In this document: positions 1 through 7,867 of the stretch, piece by piece
Layout of the letters: each line of letters opens with the position of its first letter
Position numbering within the stretch: the first letter of the stretch is position 1
Assembly (NCBI GenBank): GCA_041694635.1
Contig: JBDNHI010000202.1
Location: forward strand, 124,001 to 188,000
DNA length: 64,000 bases
Origin: UBA969 sp041694635
GTDB taxonomy: Bacteria > Planctomycetota > Planctomycetia > Gemmatales > Gemmataceae
Direction: 5' to 3'
Notes under the pieces: generated by a model
The model's database searches: none
The model's input: only the letters and a program-made list of their open reading frames with translations
Told to the model about the DNA's origin: nothing
Made by a program: the position numbers and the translations under genes

Positions 1-60
1 GAACATCGATATACAAAATTAGCTAAAATTAAACTTTAGGGCTAATACTTGTTTTAAGGC

Positions 61-348
61 TTATGAAGGGAATAGTTCTTTGTTTGCCATCACGCAATTC
101 CAAGGATGAACTTCCCAACTTATAAAAATTCCTTCTTTATTGAAAGGATCGTTTTTGATAAATTGTTCAGCGGCCTCAAGGTCAGTTGCCTCATAAATGA
201 TTAGGGCGCCGTATCCATCGGTAAATGGCCCAGTGGCAACGATATTTCCATTGCTTAAAAGTGTGGTAAGGTAAGCTCTGTGGATTGGCCTTACTGATTG
301 AATTTTGTCTTGATCTGCAATGTATTTTATTTTTGCTGCAAATTTCAT
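61..348 (-). CDS. YciI-like domain protein
   Basis: A 95-residue single-domain protein that matches the YciI/YCII-related ferredoxin-like fold in length and pattern. It has an N-terminal beta strand (KFAAKIKYI), a central R-x-x-H segment (RPIHRAYLTTLL), a G-x-F-x-D-G-Y-G-A motif and a C-terminal segment of the kind that packs in dimers. Its role is unknown; family members are often small dimeric proteins with no proven reaction. Its ATG overlaps the TGA of the upstream membrane protein (ATGA at 345-348), so the two are probably translationally coupled. The fold is fairly sure and the function is not. Confidence 0.8.
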   Translation of the reverse strand: MKFAAKIKYIADQDKIQSVRPIHRAYLTTLLSNGNIVATGPFTDGYGALIIYEATDLEAAEQFIKNDPFNKEGIFISWEVHPWNCVMANKELFPS

Positions 349-914
349 ACTTTTGATTCTACCTTTGATCTTAAAGCCTTTATTTCTAATAGTTCATTCA
401 TTCCAAAAATCCCCATACCGAAAAGCAAATCTGTAATCATAGGATAGGTGTAAAACGGAATAGCTTGTTCGTAACAAAGTAAAAGCCCACCAAAGTTTAG
501 CGGATATGTAATACCATCGCCACCAAGCCATACTGCAAAATTAGTGAGGATGAAGAATTGGGTACTGCAGAGAACTGATGCTACCGATAATTTTAGCAAA
601 AACTTACCAGGCATAATAAGCTTGCCTAATGCAACATTAATAAGGAAAGAACCGTAAATGACTGGTGTCATCCAAGAAAAAGCTTTAAGACTAATTTGTT
701 CCAAGGGAAAGTAAAGTAATAGGTCAGTAAAAACCATAATGAATAAGGGTAAGAACCAAGATACAATTCCATTTACCTTGTTCCCGGAAAATAAAGCGAC
801 GGCTCCAATAGGGGTACAACCAGGGTAGTGAGGCAAAAGCCTAAGAATCCCTGCAAATATTGCAAGAATAATCGCGAAAGGATGACCGTTTTTATTGATT
901 GTTTTCGATTCCAT
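345..914 (-). CDS. DUF6580-family integral membrane protein
   Basis: A 189-residue hydrophobic protein with about five membrane segments. Near the N terminus it has R-L-L-P-H-Y-P-G-C-T-P-I-G-A-V-A-L-F-S-G, the signature I associate with DUF6580 proteins, which resemble substrate-binding (S) components of ECF-type transporters. No ATPase or T-component is adjacent, so a transport role is only a guess. An AAAGAGAT ribosome-binding sequence precedes the ATG. It lies 106 bp downstream of the Hsp70-like gene and overlaps the YciI-like gene by 4 bp. Confidence 0.75.
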   Translation of the reverse strand: MESKTINKNGHPFAIILAIFAGILRLLPHYPGCTPIGAVALFSGNKVNGIVSWFLPLFIMVFTDLLLYFPLEQISLKAFSWMTPVIYGSFLINVALGKLIMPGKFLLKLSVASVLCSTQFFILTNFAVWLGGDGITYPLNFGGLLLCYEQAIPFYTYPMITDLLFGMGIFGMNELLEIKALRSKVESKV

Positions 915-1020
915 CAGTATCTCTTTCGTGTTGAAAAAGTAAAAAGTTTAAGAGTACTAAAGATAAAAAATTATTCTATTTGATTCAGTCGTAATAAGTT
1001 AAAAAAAATTAAAACTTAAC

Positions 1021-2850
1021 TTATTTGTTTATTTTACTTTCCCTGACACTAAATTCAAGCTTCCATTTTTGCACCCCATTTTTTGCAATACACCATAATT
1101 CTAATGTGCCAATATCAGATATTTTGCTATGCAAGTAAACTGGAACTAGGCCAGTAATTTTCCCCGAGGGTTCTAAGATCGACTCCAAGGGAGAAATTTC
1201 CTGAATATCGTCTTCCCATTCATCAAGAATCGTGCCGATTGGGTCATTTTTTCTAGTAGAAGAAGAAAGAAATCGAAAAGTAACTTGTTGGCCAACTATC
1301 AAGCCAAATTCATGCGCATTAATATCTAATTCAGACCCTTCTTCCATTCCAAATGGAACCACGCATAAAGCTTTAATAGGCCTAACAAAACCAGGAATGG
1401 CGGGCCCCGCAGTTTCTATACCGATATAATATGCCCTAGGCGCACCCCCTCGAATGCGTATCCCCTTTCCTCTTTTTGCTAACCCAAAACTGGATGCACC
1501 TATTGCAACCGAAAGGTCGAGGTCCTGATGAGTTAGCATTTTAATTGGTGCTTTTGCCCAAGATTCTAGGTTATCTAGTATGCGTTGCCTTAAAAGCGGA
1601 GACTTAAAAACACCACCATTAAATAAAACTACATTAACGCCTAAAGCTTTTTTCTTAGTCTTTGATTGAGAAGCTTTTTGATTAATGGTTTCTTGGTGTT
1701 GTGTTAAAAACAAAGCAAGGTGTTTAGTAATAGCGGCATCAGACGCATAAGGTAAACCAATCTCTTGAAACCCAAAGCCAGTTTGGGTTGTTGGTTGAGA
1801 ATCTTGGGCGCATAAAGGGAAAAAACCGTCGAGTAAAACTTTTTCTAGTGTGCCTCGTTCAAGTTGATATTTAATTGTGCCTGAAATTACTTTGGAACCT
1901 CTACCAAGAATCGTAATTGGGCAAGAGGTAACTTTGGGATCAGAAAGAAGAGTTTCTTTTGCATTTCTGCAGGCGTGTGAAAGTGCAATCATCTGAGCAT
2001 TATCTAATTTAGTTCCTTTTTGACCTAGTTGGTAAGATAATTCGTAGGCAAGTGCGAGATCCATATTGTCGCCACCTAGGAGAATATGTTGGCCAACTGC
2101 AAGCCTATTTAAAGAAAGATTCCCTTCATTAGAATCGACTGAAATAAGTGTAAAATCCGAGGTTCCTCCCCCCACATCAATGACAAGAATGACATCCCCT
2201 TCTTCTACCTGATCACGCCAGTTTTCTTTATTGGCTTCAAGCCAAGCATAAAATGCTGCTTGTGGTTCTTCGAGAAGACTGATTTTTTTTAAACCGGCTT
2301 CCTTCGCTGCTTCAATAGTTAATTCTCGTGCATCTGCATCAAAAGAAGCAGGCACGGTAAGAATGACTTCTTGATTTTCCAGCTTTAAGTCTTCGTCTTT
2401 TTTTGCGAATTGTTCATTCCACGATTGTACAAGATGCTTAATAAAAAGAGAGCAGGCTTTGACTGGGGAAACTTTATTGATGTCGCTTAGCGCTTTCCAC
2501 GGAAGTATTTTTTCTCGCCTATTTATACCGCTGTGGCATAACCAAGATTTTGCGGAACTAACCAAATGAGTTGGAACAAGTGCACCGTGGGATTTTGCAA
2601 ACTCCCCAAGTGCGATTGGTTCTTCCTTGCTCCAAGGAAGGTTTAAGATTCCAGGTTGTAGTTCACCCTTTGCAGGTAAATATAAGAAGGAAGGAAGCAA
2701 CTTTCTGTCTTCACAAACCCCGGGCTGAATTATCTGTGGTATGGGAAGAATTTTGGAGGTGGTTTCACTTTCCCCCATCGTGTCAAAATATGCTAAGGCG
2801 CAATTGGTGGTGCCAAGATCTATGCCAACGGTGAATCTAGAACTAGCCAT
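1021..2850 (-). CDS. Hsp70-family ATPase (non-canonical DnaK relative)
   Basis: A 609-residue protein with an actin-like ATPase domain. Phosphate loop 1 is G-I-D-L-G-T-T-N-C near residue 9, phosphate loop 2 is D-V-G-G-G-T-S-D-F near residue 225, and the adenosine motif N-G-G-V-F-K-S-P lies near residue 410. The C-terminal substrate-binding part diverges from DnaK and there is no typical DnaK lid and tail, so this is one of the Hsp70-like side families. The DUF2760 gene lies 9 bp upstream, a pairing I recall from other bacteria. No dnaJ or grpE is nearby. The client is unknown. An AAGGT ribosome-binding site precedes the start. Confidence 0.9.
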   Translation of the reverse strand: MASSRFTVGIDLGTTNCALAYFDTMGESETTSKILPIPQIIQPGVCEDRKLLPSFLYLPAKGELQPGILNLPWSKEEPIALGEFAKSHGALVPTHLVSSAKSWLCHSGINRREKILPWKALSDINKVSPVKACSLFIKHLVQSWNEQFAKKDEDLKLENQEVILTVPASFDADARELTIEAAKEAGLKKISLLEEPQAAFYAWLEANKENWRDQVEEGDVILVIDVGGGTSDFTLISVDSNEGNLSLNRLAVGQHILLGGDNMDLALAYELSYQLGQKGTKLDNAQMIALSHACRNAKETLLSDPKVTSCPITILGRGSKVISGTIKYQLERGTLEKVLLDGFFPLCAQDSQPTTQTGFGFQEIGLPYASDAAITKHLALFLTQHQETINQKASQSKTKKKALGVNVVLFNGGVFKSPLLRQRILDNLESWAKAPIKMLTHQDLDLSVAIGASSFGLAKRGKGIRIRGGAPRAYYIGIETAGPAIPGFVRPIKALCVVPFGMEEGSELDINAHEFGLIVGQQVTFRFLSSSTRKNDPIGTILDEWEDDIQEISPLESILEPSGKITGLVPVYLHSKISDIGTLELWCIAKNGVQKWKLEFSVRESKINK

Positions 2851-2859
2851 ATTAATACC

Positions 2860-3441
2860 TTATTTTTGGGGAATTTCGACTTCGGCCTGAGCTAGAATCG
2901 GTTTTTTTCGAAATGAATCGGGAATTTCGGGAAGTTGCGAGGATATAATATTCCAACCGCGGTGTTTTAATATTCCTTGATAGGGGGGCTTTCCCTCAAC
3001 ATACCCGGTTAGCATAATTTTACTTGGGTCAAATCCATCTTCCAGTACTACATTGTCGCCTTCTTCCTGGCTTATAACCGGTTCCAATTTAAGTTTTTCG
3101 AGTAAGTATTTTCTGCATTTGGTATGTACTTCTCGAACGCCCGCGCCAACGAGGTCATCGGGGGCACCGCTAATGTCTTCGAGTAAAAAATCAAAGAGTC
3201 TGGCCTCTCGTTGTAAAAGATAAATGGGCCAGATTAAGTCGGGGTTAACTTTAGAAGGATCTTTAAGCTCGTGTGGGAGAGATTTGGGACGATCTTTTTT
3301 TTTATAAATTAAAACTGAGAAAAACTCGTTAATAGCTGCAAAAAGATTACCAATGTTTCCTCTGCAAAGCATAAGAAGTATTGTGATTTTAATTAAAATA
3401 ATACTGAAAACTATGTAAAATGCGTAAAGTATTGGTTCCAT
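2860..3441 (-). CDS. DUF2760 membrane-anchored protein, partner of the Hsp70-like gene
   Basis: A 193-residue protein with one N-terminal membrane segment (about residues 3-25). A conserved cytosolic domain follows, with L-L-Q-R-E-A-R-L-F-D-F-L and E-D-I-S-G-A-P-D-D-L-V-G-A-G-V-R and then a short beta-rich end, matching DUF2760 as I know it. I chose the ATG at 3441 because AAGGAA lies 7 nt upstream; an in-frame ATG at 3474 would add 11 residues and has no ribosome-binding site. It is the first gene of a four-gene minus-strand group. The function is unknown; the pairing with an Hsp70-like ATPase suggests a membrane-linked chaperone task. Confidence 0.8.
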   Translation of the reverse strand: MEPILYAFYIVFSIILIKITILLMLCRGNIGNLFAAINEFFSVLIYKKKDRPKSLPHELKDPSKVNPDLIWPIYLLQREARLFDFLLEDISGAPDDLVGAGVREVHTKCRKYLLEKLKLEPVISQEEGDNVVLEDGFDPSKIMLTGYVEGKPPYQGILKHRGWNIISSQLPEIPDSFRKKPILAQAEVEIPQK

Positions 3442-3547
3442 TTTGATATTCCTTCTAAAGATAAATTGTCCCACAAAGGTTTATCATAAACTTAGGGGGT
3501 TAGAATGGCTATTAAAGTAACTTTATTTCTTGGATGTAGGTTAAATA

Positions 3548-4300
3548 ATGAGTAAAAAAATTGCCTTGATCACGGGAAGTGGAAAACAAAGGGTTGGCTG
3601 GTATGTTGCCAAAGCTCTTGGTTTATTAGGTTATACCGTTTGCATTCATTATAAGACTTCGGAAAAAGAAGCTGAAGAGTCAGCTCAATTATTAAAAATA
3701 GCTGGAATAGAAACTGCAACTTTTCAAGCTGACCTTGCGGTTGAAACCGAGGTTAAAGCAATGCTTGATAAAGTTGCAGATCAGTTTTCTAGCCTTGCGG
3801 TACTTGTAAATTGTGCCTCTATTTGGGAAAGAAAAGAATTTGTTAAAATTACAGCAAATGATGTGACCAGACATTTTGAGGCTAATGTACTTGGAACTTT
3901 TCTCCCATCGAAAATTGCGGGCCTTATGATGGTGCAGCAATCTTCGGGGGGAAATATAATTAATATCGGAGATTGGGCACAAAGTAGGCCTTACCTTGGT
4001 TATGGTGCTTACTTTGCAAGCAAGGGCGCAATCCCTGCCCTTACGAGAAGTCTCGCTGTTGAACTTGGTAGTAGAAATCCCAAGGTAAGAGTAAATTGCA
4101 TTCTTCCCGGTCCTGTTATGCTGCCTTCAAATTTACCAGTCGAGGAACGAAATGAGGCAATCAATGCCACGCTGGTTCGCTCGGAAGGATCCCCGCAAGA
4201 TATTGCCAAGGCAGTAGAATTTCTTATTCAAAGCGAGTTTATAACTGGAATAGAACTCCCCGTCGACGGGGGAAGATCGATTTGGGCTAATGGTAAATAA
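3548..4300 (+). CDS. SDR-family NAD(P)-dependent oxidoreductase (FabG/pteridine-reductase-like)
   Basis: A 250-residue classical short-chain dehydrogenase. The N-terminal Rossmann motif is T-G-S-G-K-Q-R-V-G; its central part resembles pteridine reductases more than the usual T-G-x-x-x-G-I-G. A conserved V-N-C-A-S (NNAG equivalent) is present. The catalytic Tyr and Lys are in Y-F-A-S-K and a catalytic Ser region precedes them (N-I-G-D-W). The C terminus ends in the usual G-x-x-L-x-V-D-G-G. Substrate unknown. It is transcribed divergently from the DUF2760 group and runs convergently into comM/yifB with a 1-bp gap. Confidence 0.88.
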   Translation: MSKKIALITGSGKQRVGWYVAKALGLLGYTVCIHYKTSEKEAEESAQLLKIAGIETATFQADLAVETEVKAMLDKVADQFSSLAVLVNCASIWERKEFVKITANDVTRHFEANVLGTFLPSKIAGLMMVQQSSGGNIINIGDWAQSRPYLGYGAYFASKGAIPALTRSLAVELGSRNPKVRVNCILPGPVMLPSNLPVEERNEAINATLVRSEGSPQDIAKAVEFLIQSEFITGIELPVDGGRSIWANGK

Positions 4301-4301
4301 C

Positions 4302-5837
4302 TTATCTGGTCCAAAGTTTTCGATCTAAGCTACGGTAGCTAATCGCTTCAACTAAGTGGGAAGCAAGAATTTCTTTAGATTGCTCAAGGTCGGCAATGGT
4401 GCGTGAGACTCTTAAAATCCGATCGTGAGCCCTAGCAGATAACCCAAGGTTGTCCATTGCGATTTGTAGTAAGGTTTTGCTTTCTTTGTTAAGAACGCAA
4501 AATTTACGAACCAGTTTAGAATTCATTCTGCTATTTAGCATAGAACTAGAATTCCCAAACCTAATAGTCTGAGTCTGACGAGCAAGGTTAACTTGATCTC
4601 GCATCAGTTGGCTAGAGGTGCCATCGATTGAAGCCGATAGCTCTTGGAAAGGAACAGCGGGAACTTCGATATGTATATCGATGCGGTCTAAAAGTGGGCC
4701 GCTGATCTTTGCCATATATTTTTCAATAGCCATAGAGGAGCATTTGCAAGGATGCTTGCTGTCGCCTAGGTAGCCACAAGGGCATGGATTCATAGAAGCA
4801 ACAAGTACAAATCGTGCAGGAAAAGAAGTGGATTGCAAAGCTCTGGAAATAGTTACCATCCCTTCTTCGAGAGGTTGTCGTAGAACTTCTAGGCTGCTGC
4901 GATTGAATTCTGGTAATTCATCAAGAAATAAAATGCCATTATGGGCCAGACTGATTTCACCAGGTGCAGGGGTGCTTCCCCCTCCTACCATTCCTGCATC
5001 ACTGATGGTATGGTGAGGTGATCGAAAAGGTCTGGTGGTAAGTAGAGATTGTTCCGCAGGAAGTCTACCAAGGGCGCTATAAATTTTAGTTGTTTCAAGG
5101 CTTTCTTCGAGCTTAAGTGGGGGCAAAATAGTTGCCATTCTTTTTGCTAACATTGTTTTCCCAGTTCCAGGCGAACCAATCATAATAACATTATGCCCCC
5201 CTGCTGCTGCAACAACTAAGGCACGCTTGGCCGACTCCTGGCCTCGTACATCTGAAAAGTCAAAGTCGTAGTTGGTAAGGCTTTCGAATTTCAAATTTTC
5301 TTCGGCAACCATTGGAGCAATTTCTTTTTTGCCTGTCAAAAAACCAACCGAATCTGAAAGATTATGGACTGGGTAGATCGCAATGTTTTTGACGACACTC
5401 GCTTCTCTGGCATTCATAAATGGTAGCAGTAATCCTTGGACCCCAGTCTTTGCAGCGGCTAATGCAATTGACAACGCTCCTTTGATCGGGCGGAGGTTTC
5501 CATCAAGCGCAAGTTCCCCTACAAACGCAAACTTACAAGTTTTTTCTCTAGGTATTTGGTCTGTTGCTGCAAGAATTCCTAAGGCAATAGGTAGGTCAAA
5601 ACTACCTGCATCTTTTTTTAAATCAGCTGGGGCAAGGTTAATGACGGTATGCCCAGTGGTTCGAGCATACCCAAGGTTTGAAAGTGCACGCTCTATCCGG
5701 TGGATGCTTTCTTTGACGGCTTGTTCAGGTAACCCTACTAATACTGTTTTGGGGAAACCTGAACTGACATCAACTTCAACTTCCACAAGCGTTGCTTCAA
5801 TGCCAATCAAGGCATATGTTTTAAGGTTTGCAAGCAT
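4302..5837 (-). CDS. comM: ComM/YifB-family Mg-chelatase-like AAA+ ATPase
   Basis: Full-length 511-residue member. It has an N-terminal Lon-protease-like (ChlI) domain (residues 1-170, including G-F-P-K-T-V-L-V-G-L), a Walker A motif G-S-P-G-T-G-K-T near residue 223 and a Walker B region ending L-F-L-D-E-L-P-E. A C-P-C-G-Y-L-G-D zinc-type segment and a C-terminal Mg-chelatase domain follow. In Proteobacteria ComM is a helicase that drives branch migration during natural transformation; homologues occur widely outside competent species. No competence genes are visible here, so the family is certain and the cellular task is inferred. Confidence 0.95.
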   Translation of the reverse strand: MLANLKTYALIGIEATLVEVEVDVSSGFPKTVLVGLPEQAVKESIHRIERALSNLGYARTTGHTVINLAPADLKKDAGSFDLPIALGILAATDQIPREKTCKFAFVGELALDGNLRPIKGALSIALAAAKTGVQGLLLPFMNAREASVVKNIAIYPVHNLSDSVGFLTGKKEIAPMVAEENLKFESLTNYDFDFSDVRGQESAKRALVVAAAGGHNVIMIGSPGTGKTMLAKRMATILPPLKLEESLETTKIYSALGRLPAEQSLLTTRPFRSPHHTISDAGMVGGGSTPAPGEISLAHNGILFLDELPEFNRSSLEVLRQPLEEGMVTISRALQSTSFPARFVLVASMNPCPCGYLGDSKHPCKCSSMAIEKYMAKISGPLLDRIDIHIEVPAVPFQELSASIDGTSSQLMRDQVNLARQTQTIRFGNSSSMLNSRMNSKLVRKFCVLNKESKTLLQIAMDNLGLSARAHDRILRVSRTIADLEQSKEILASHLVEAISYRSLDRKLWTR

Positions 5838-5870
5838 GAACTGGGCAACGGTTCACGGGTTAATGGTAAT

Positions 5871-6500
5871 TTAATTCATTTCTTCTTCACGCGGCTTATT
5901 ATTAAGTACAAGCCTTGTGAAGGAGAATTTTCCGACTCCGAATAGTATAAACAACGAAATTATAACAAACCACACTTTAATTGATCCGTGAGCTAAAAAA
6001 CCATACCAAGGTCCCTCCTGAGCACCTTCGGGTGCGGCACACCATTCCTCGATTTTCAATAAGAAAACGATGTTACAGGTTAACAAAATAAAGCAAATAA
6101 TAGCCCCAATTATCCCAGGTAATATCCAAAAAAAGATATCAGCTTGTGAAATATCTACAGTGCGTTTGGTTCTGGCTGTCTGCCTACTTAAATTGTTATA
6201 ACCGCAGGATAAACAAATAACATCATTCGCTGAAGAAAGTACCTCTGCACAATTAGGACACCTAGCCGCTATCACCATCTCGGTAATGCCATAAGCCTTT
6301 CCATCCTCCTCCTCGTCAATGTTTTTCTTTTCAGCTTCCTTAGAAGGAATCGTGACCGGTTTTGGGGCCATTGGCATTTCAGCTTGGAAGACTTTGCTAC
6401 ATGCTTTGCAGCGAACTTTTTTCCCAATTAGTTCCTGCGGAATTGCAATGACTTTTTTACATTCCGGGCAGGAAATCTTGATCGGTTCAGTTGCAGCCAT
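5871..6500 (-). CDS. Zinc-ribbon membrane protein (MJ0042-type finger)
   Basis: A 209-residue protein typical of planctomycetes. The N terminus carries an MJ0042-like zinc finger (C-P-E-C at 11-14, then C-K-A-C at 32-35). A charged linker follows, then a second zinc ribbon (C-P-N-C and C-L-S-C-G-Y-N) and two hydrophobic membrane segments (about 125-150 and 175-198). No enzyme signature is present. Such proteins probably sense or scaffold at the inner membrane, but no function is established. The gene lies 33 bp upstream of comM on the same strand. Confidence 0.75.
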   Translation of the reverse strand: MAATEPIKISCPECKKVIAIPQELIGKKVRCKACSKVFQAEMPMAPKPVTIPSKEAEKKNIDEEEDGKAYGITEMVIAARCPNCAEVLSSANDVICLSCGYNNLSRQTARTKRTVDISQADIFFWILPGIIGAIICFILLTCNIVFLLKIEEWCAAPEGAQEGPWYGFLAHGSIKVWFVIISLFILFGVGKFSFTRLVLNNKPREEEMN

Positions 6501-6608
6501 CTTTGTGCCTTTCGATGTCTTTTATGATCTATCTATAGCTATAAAATAACCATTAAGTTAAAATTTGCTATTCCTTTATTTTAATAAACAATCATTGGTG
6601 GAGGTTTC

Positions 6609-7343
6609 GTGTCAGACCTAGATTCAAGTAAATTATTGATAGGTATCGCAACTTATAATGAATACGATAACCTTAAACCTCTCATCGAGTCGATTAAAAA
6701 TTATATTCCTGCAGCACATATTTTAGTGATTGATGATAATTCTCCAGATGGGACGGGTAAACTTGCAGAAGATTTATCTTTAAAAAATCCTACAATTCAT
6801 ACTGTGCATAGGACTGGGAAACTTGGTCTCGGTACTGCTATTCTGGCTGGAATGAAATATGCTATTGCTAACAATTATGATTATTATCTTAGTATTGACG
6901 CAGATTTCAGCCATAATCCTCGATATATTTCCTATTTATTTCAAGGAATGAATGATAAAGATGTGATGATTGGATCGCGTTATGTTCCGGGAGGGGGAAC
7001 AGAAAACTGGCCTTTTTCTCGAAAGCTAATTAGTAAGTCTGTGAATTTTCTAGTTAAAATTCTTTTCTGGATGCCCGTTCGCGATGCAAGTGGGGGTTTT
7101 CGTTGCTACCGTACTTTCAAACTTAAACAAGTTGATTTTGATAGAGTCAAATCTAAAGGTTACAGCTTCCAACAAGAAATGCTCTTTAGGGTGTTTCGTT
7201 TAGGTAGTAATCTTGGGGAATACCCGATTATTTTTGAAGACAGAAGGTCGGGCACTTCAAAGGTAAATTGGAAGGAAGCCCTCAGGTCGATTTCTTTATT
7301 AATTTATCTTGGAGTTATTTCTAGGTTTAAACGCAATTTATGA
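6609..7343 (+). CDS. Polyprenol-phosphate mannosyltransferase-like GT2 glycosyltransferase
   Basis: A 244-residue GT-A enzyme of the dolichol-phosphate mannose synthase (DPM1) type. It starts I-G-I-A-T-Y-N-E, has D-D-N-S-P-D-G-T as the nucleotide-sugar segment, and carries S-I-D-A-D-F-S-H as the DxD metal site and S-G-G-F-R-C-Y as the acceptor loop. It lacks a C-terminal membrane domain, like the short DPM1 class. It probably transfers a hexose from a nucleotide sugar to polyprenyl phosphate at the inner membrane. The start is GTG with GGTGGAGG 5 nt upstream. Its stop overlaps the next start (ATGA), so it is coupled to ogt. Confidence 0.9.
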   Translation: MSDLDSSKLLIGIATYNEYDNLKPLIESIKNYIPAAHILVIDDNSPDGTGKLAEDLSLKNPTIHTVHRTGKLGLGTAILAGMKYAIANNYDYYLSIDADFSHNPRYISYLFQGMNDKDVMIGSRYVPGGGTENWPFSRKLISKSVNFLVKILFWMPVRDASGGFRCYRTFKLKQVDFDRVKSKGYSFQQEMLFRVFRLGSNLGEYPIIFEDRRSGTSKVNWKEALRSISLLIYLGVISRFKRNL

Positions 7344-7867
7344 CAGGTAAAGAAAATGTTGATGTTTCTGGAAAATTTGTAATTAGTTCCGTTTTTTTTA
7401 AAGGTTTCTATTTCAGTTCGTGCTGGAATCAATCCCATATCATTTTATTGCAAGCTGGGCAAATTCAACAAACTTCAAAAGTGGTTGGTCTTTCTTCAAG
7501 ATATTGCCTCGATATTTCTTCAAAGATTAACTCTTGCGCTAGGCTCTATTCGCTTCTAGAAGCGTTGTACGAAAATAAAAAGTTTTCGATTTCACCTACG
7601 CCAAGCGGAACATCTTTTCAGCTTAGTGTTTGGCAAGCATTAAGATTAATTCCCTATGGTCAAACCCGAAGTTACAAGCAAATAGCAGAAAGAATAGGGT
7701 ACCCAAAGGCTGCAAGAGCTGTTGGGTCAGCTTGTGGGAAAAATCCAATTCTATTGGTGATCCCTTGCCATCGAGTAATAACCACTGCAAAAACTTTAGG
7801 CGGATTTTCCGCTGGTTTTAGCCTCAAAAAAACTCTCCTAGAAATCGAAGGAATTAACTTAACTTGA
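7340..7867 (+). CDS. ogt: Methylated-DNA--protein-cysteine methyltransferase
   Basis: A 175-residue suicide enzyme that removes alkyl groups from O6-alkylguanine and O4-alkylthymine. The acceptor cysteine is C143 in I-P-C-H-R-V-I. The helix-turn-helix includes Y-K-Q-I-A-E-R-I-G and the arginine finger region A-A-R-A-V-G. A C-terminal G-G-F-S-A-G-F loop takes the place of the usual G-G-Y-x-x-G. The N-terminal domain is divergent. The start overlaps the glycosyltransferase stop by 4 bp. The 3' end overlaps the 3' end of dnaE by 14 bp on the other strand. Confidence 0.93.
   Translation: MTGKENVDVSGKFVISSVFFKGFYFSSCWNQSHIILLQAGQIQQTSKVVGLSSRYCLDISSKINSCARLYSLLEALYENKKFSISPTPSGTSFQLSVWQALRLIPYGQTRSYKQIAERIGYPKAARAVGSACGKNPILLVIPCHRVITTAKTLGGFSAGFSLKKTLLEIEGINLT

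Noticed and set aside
5383..5874. A 163-codon open frame antisense to comM/yifB
   Set aside because: It is a shadow of a strongly conserved gene in the opposite frame.
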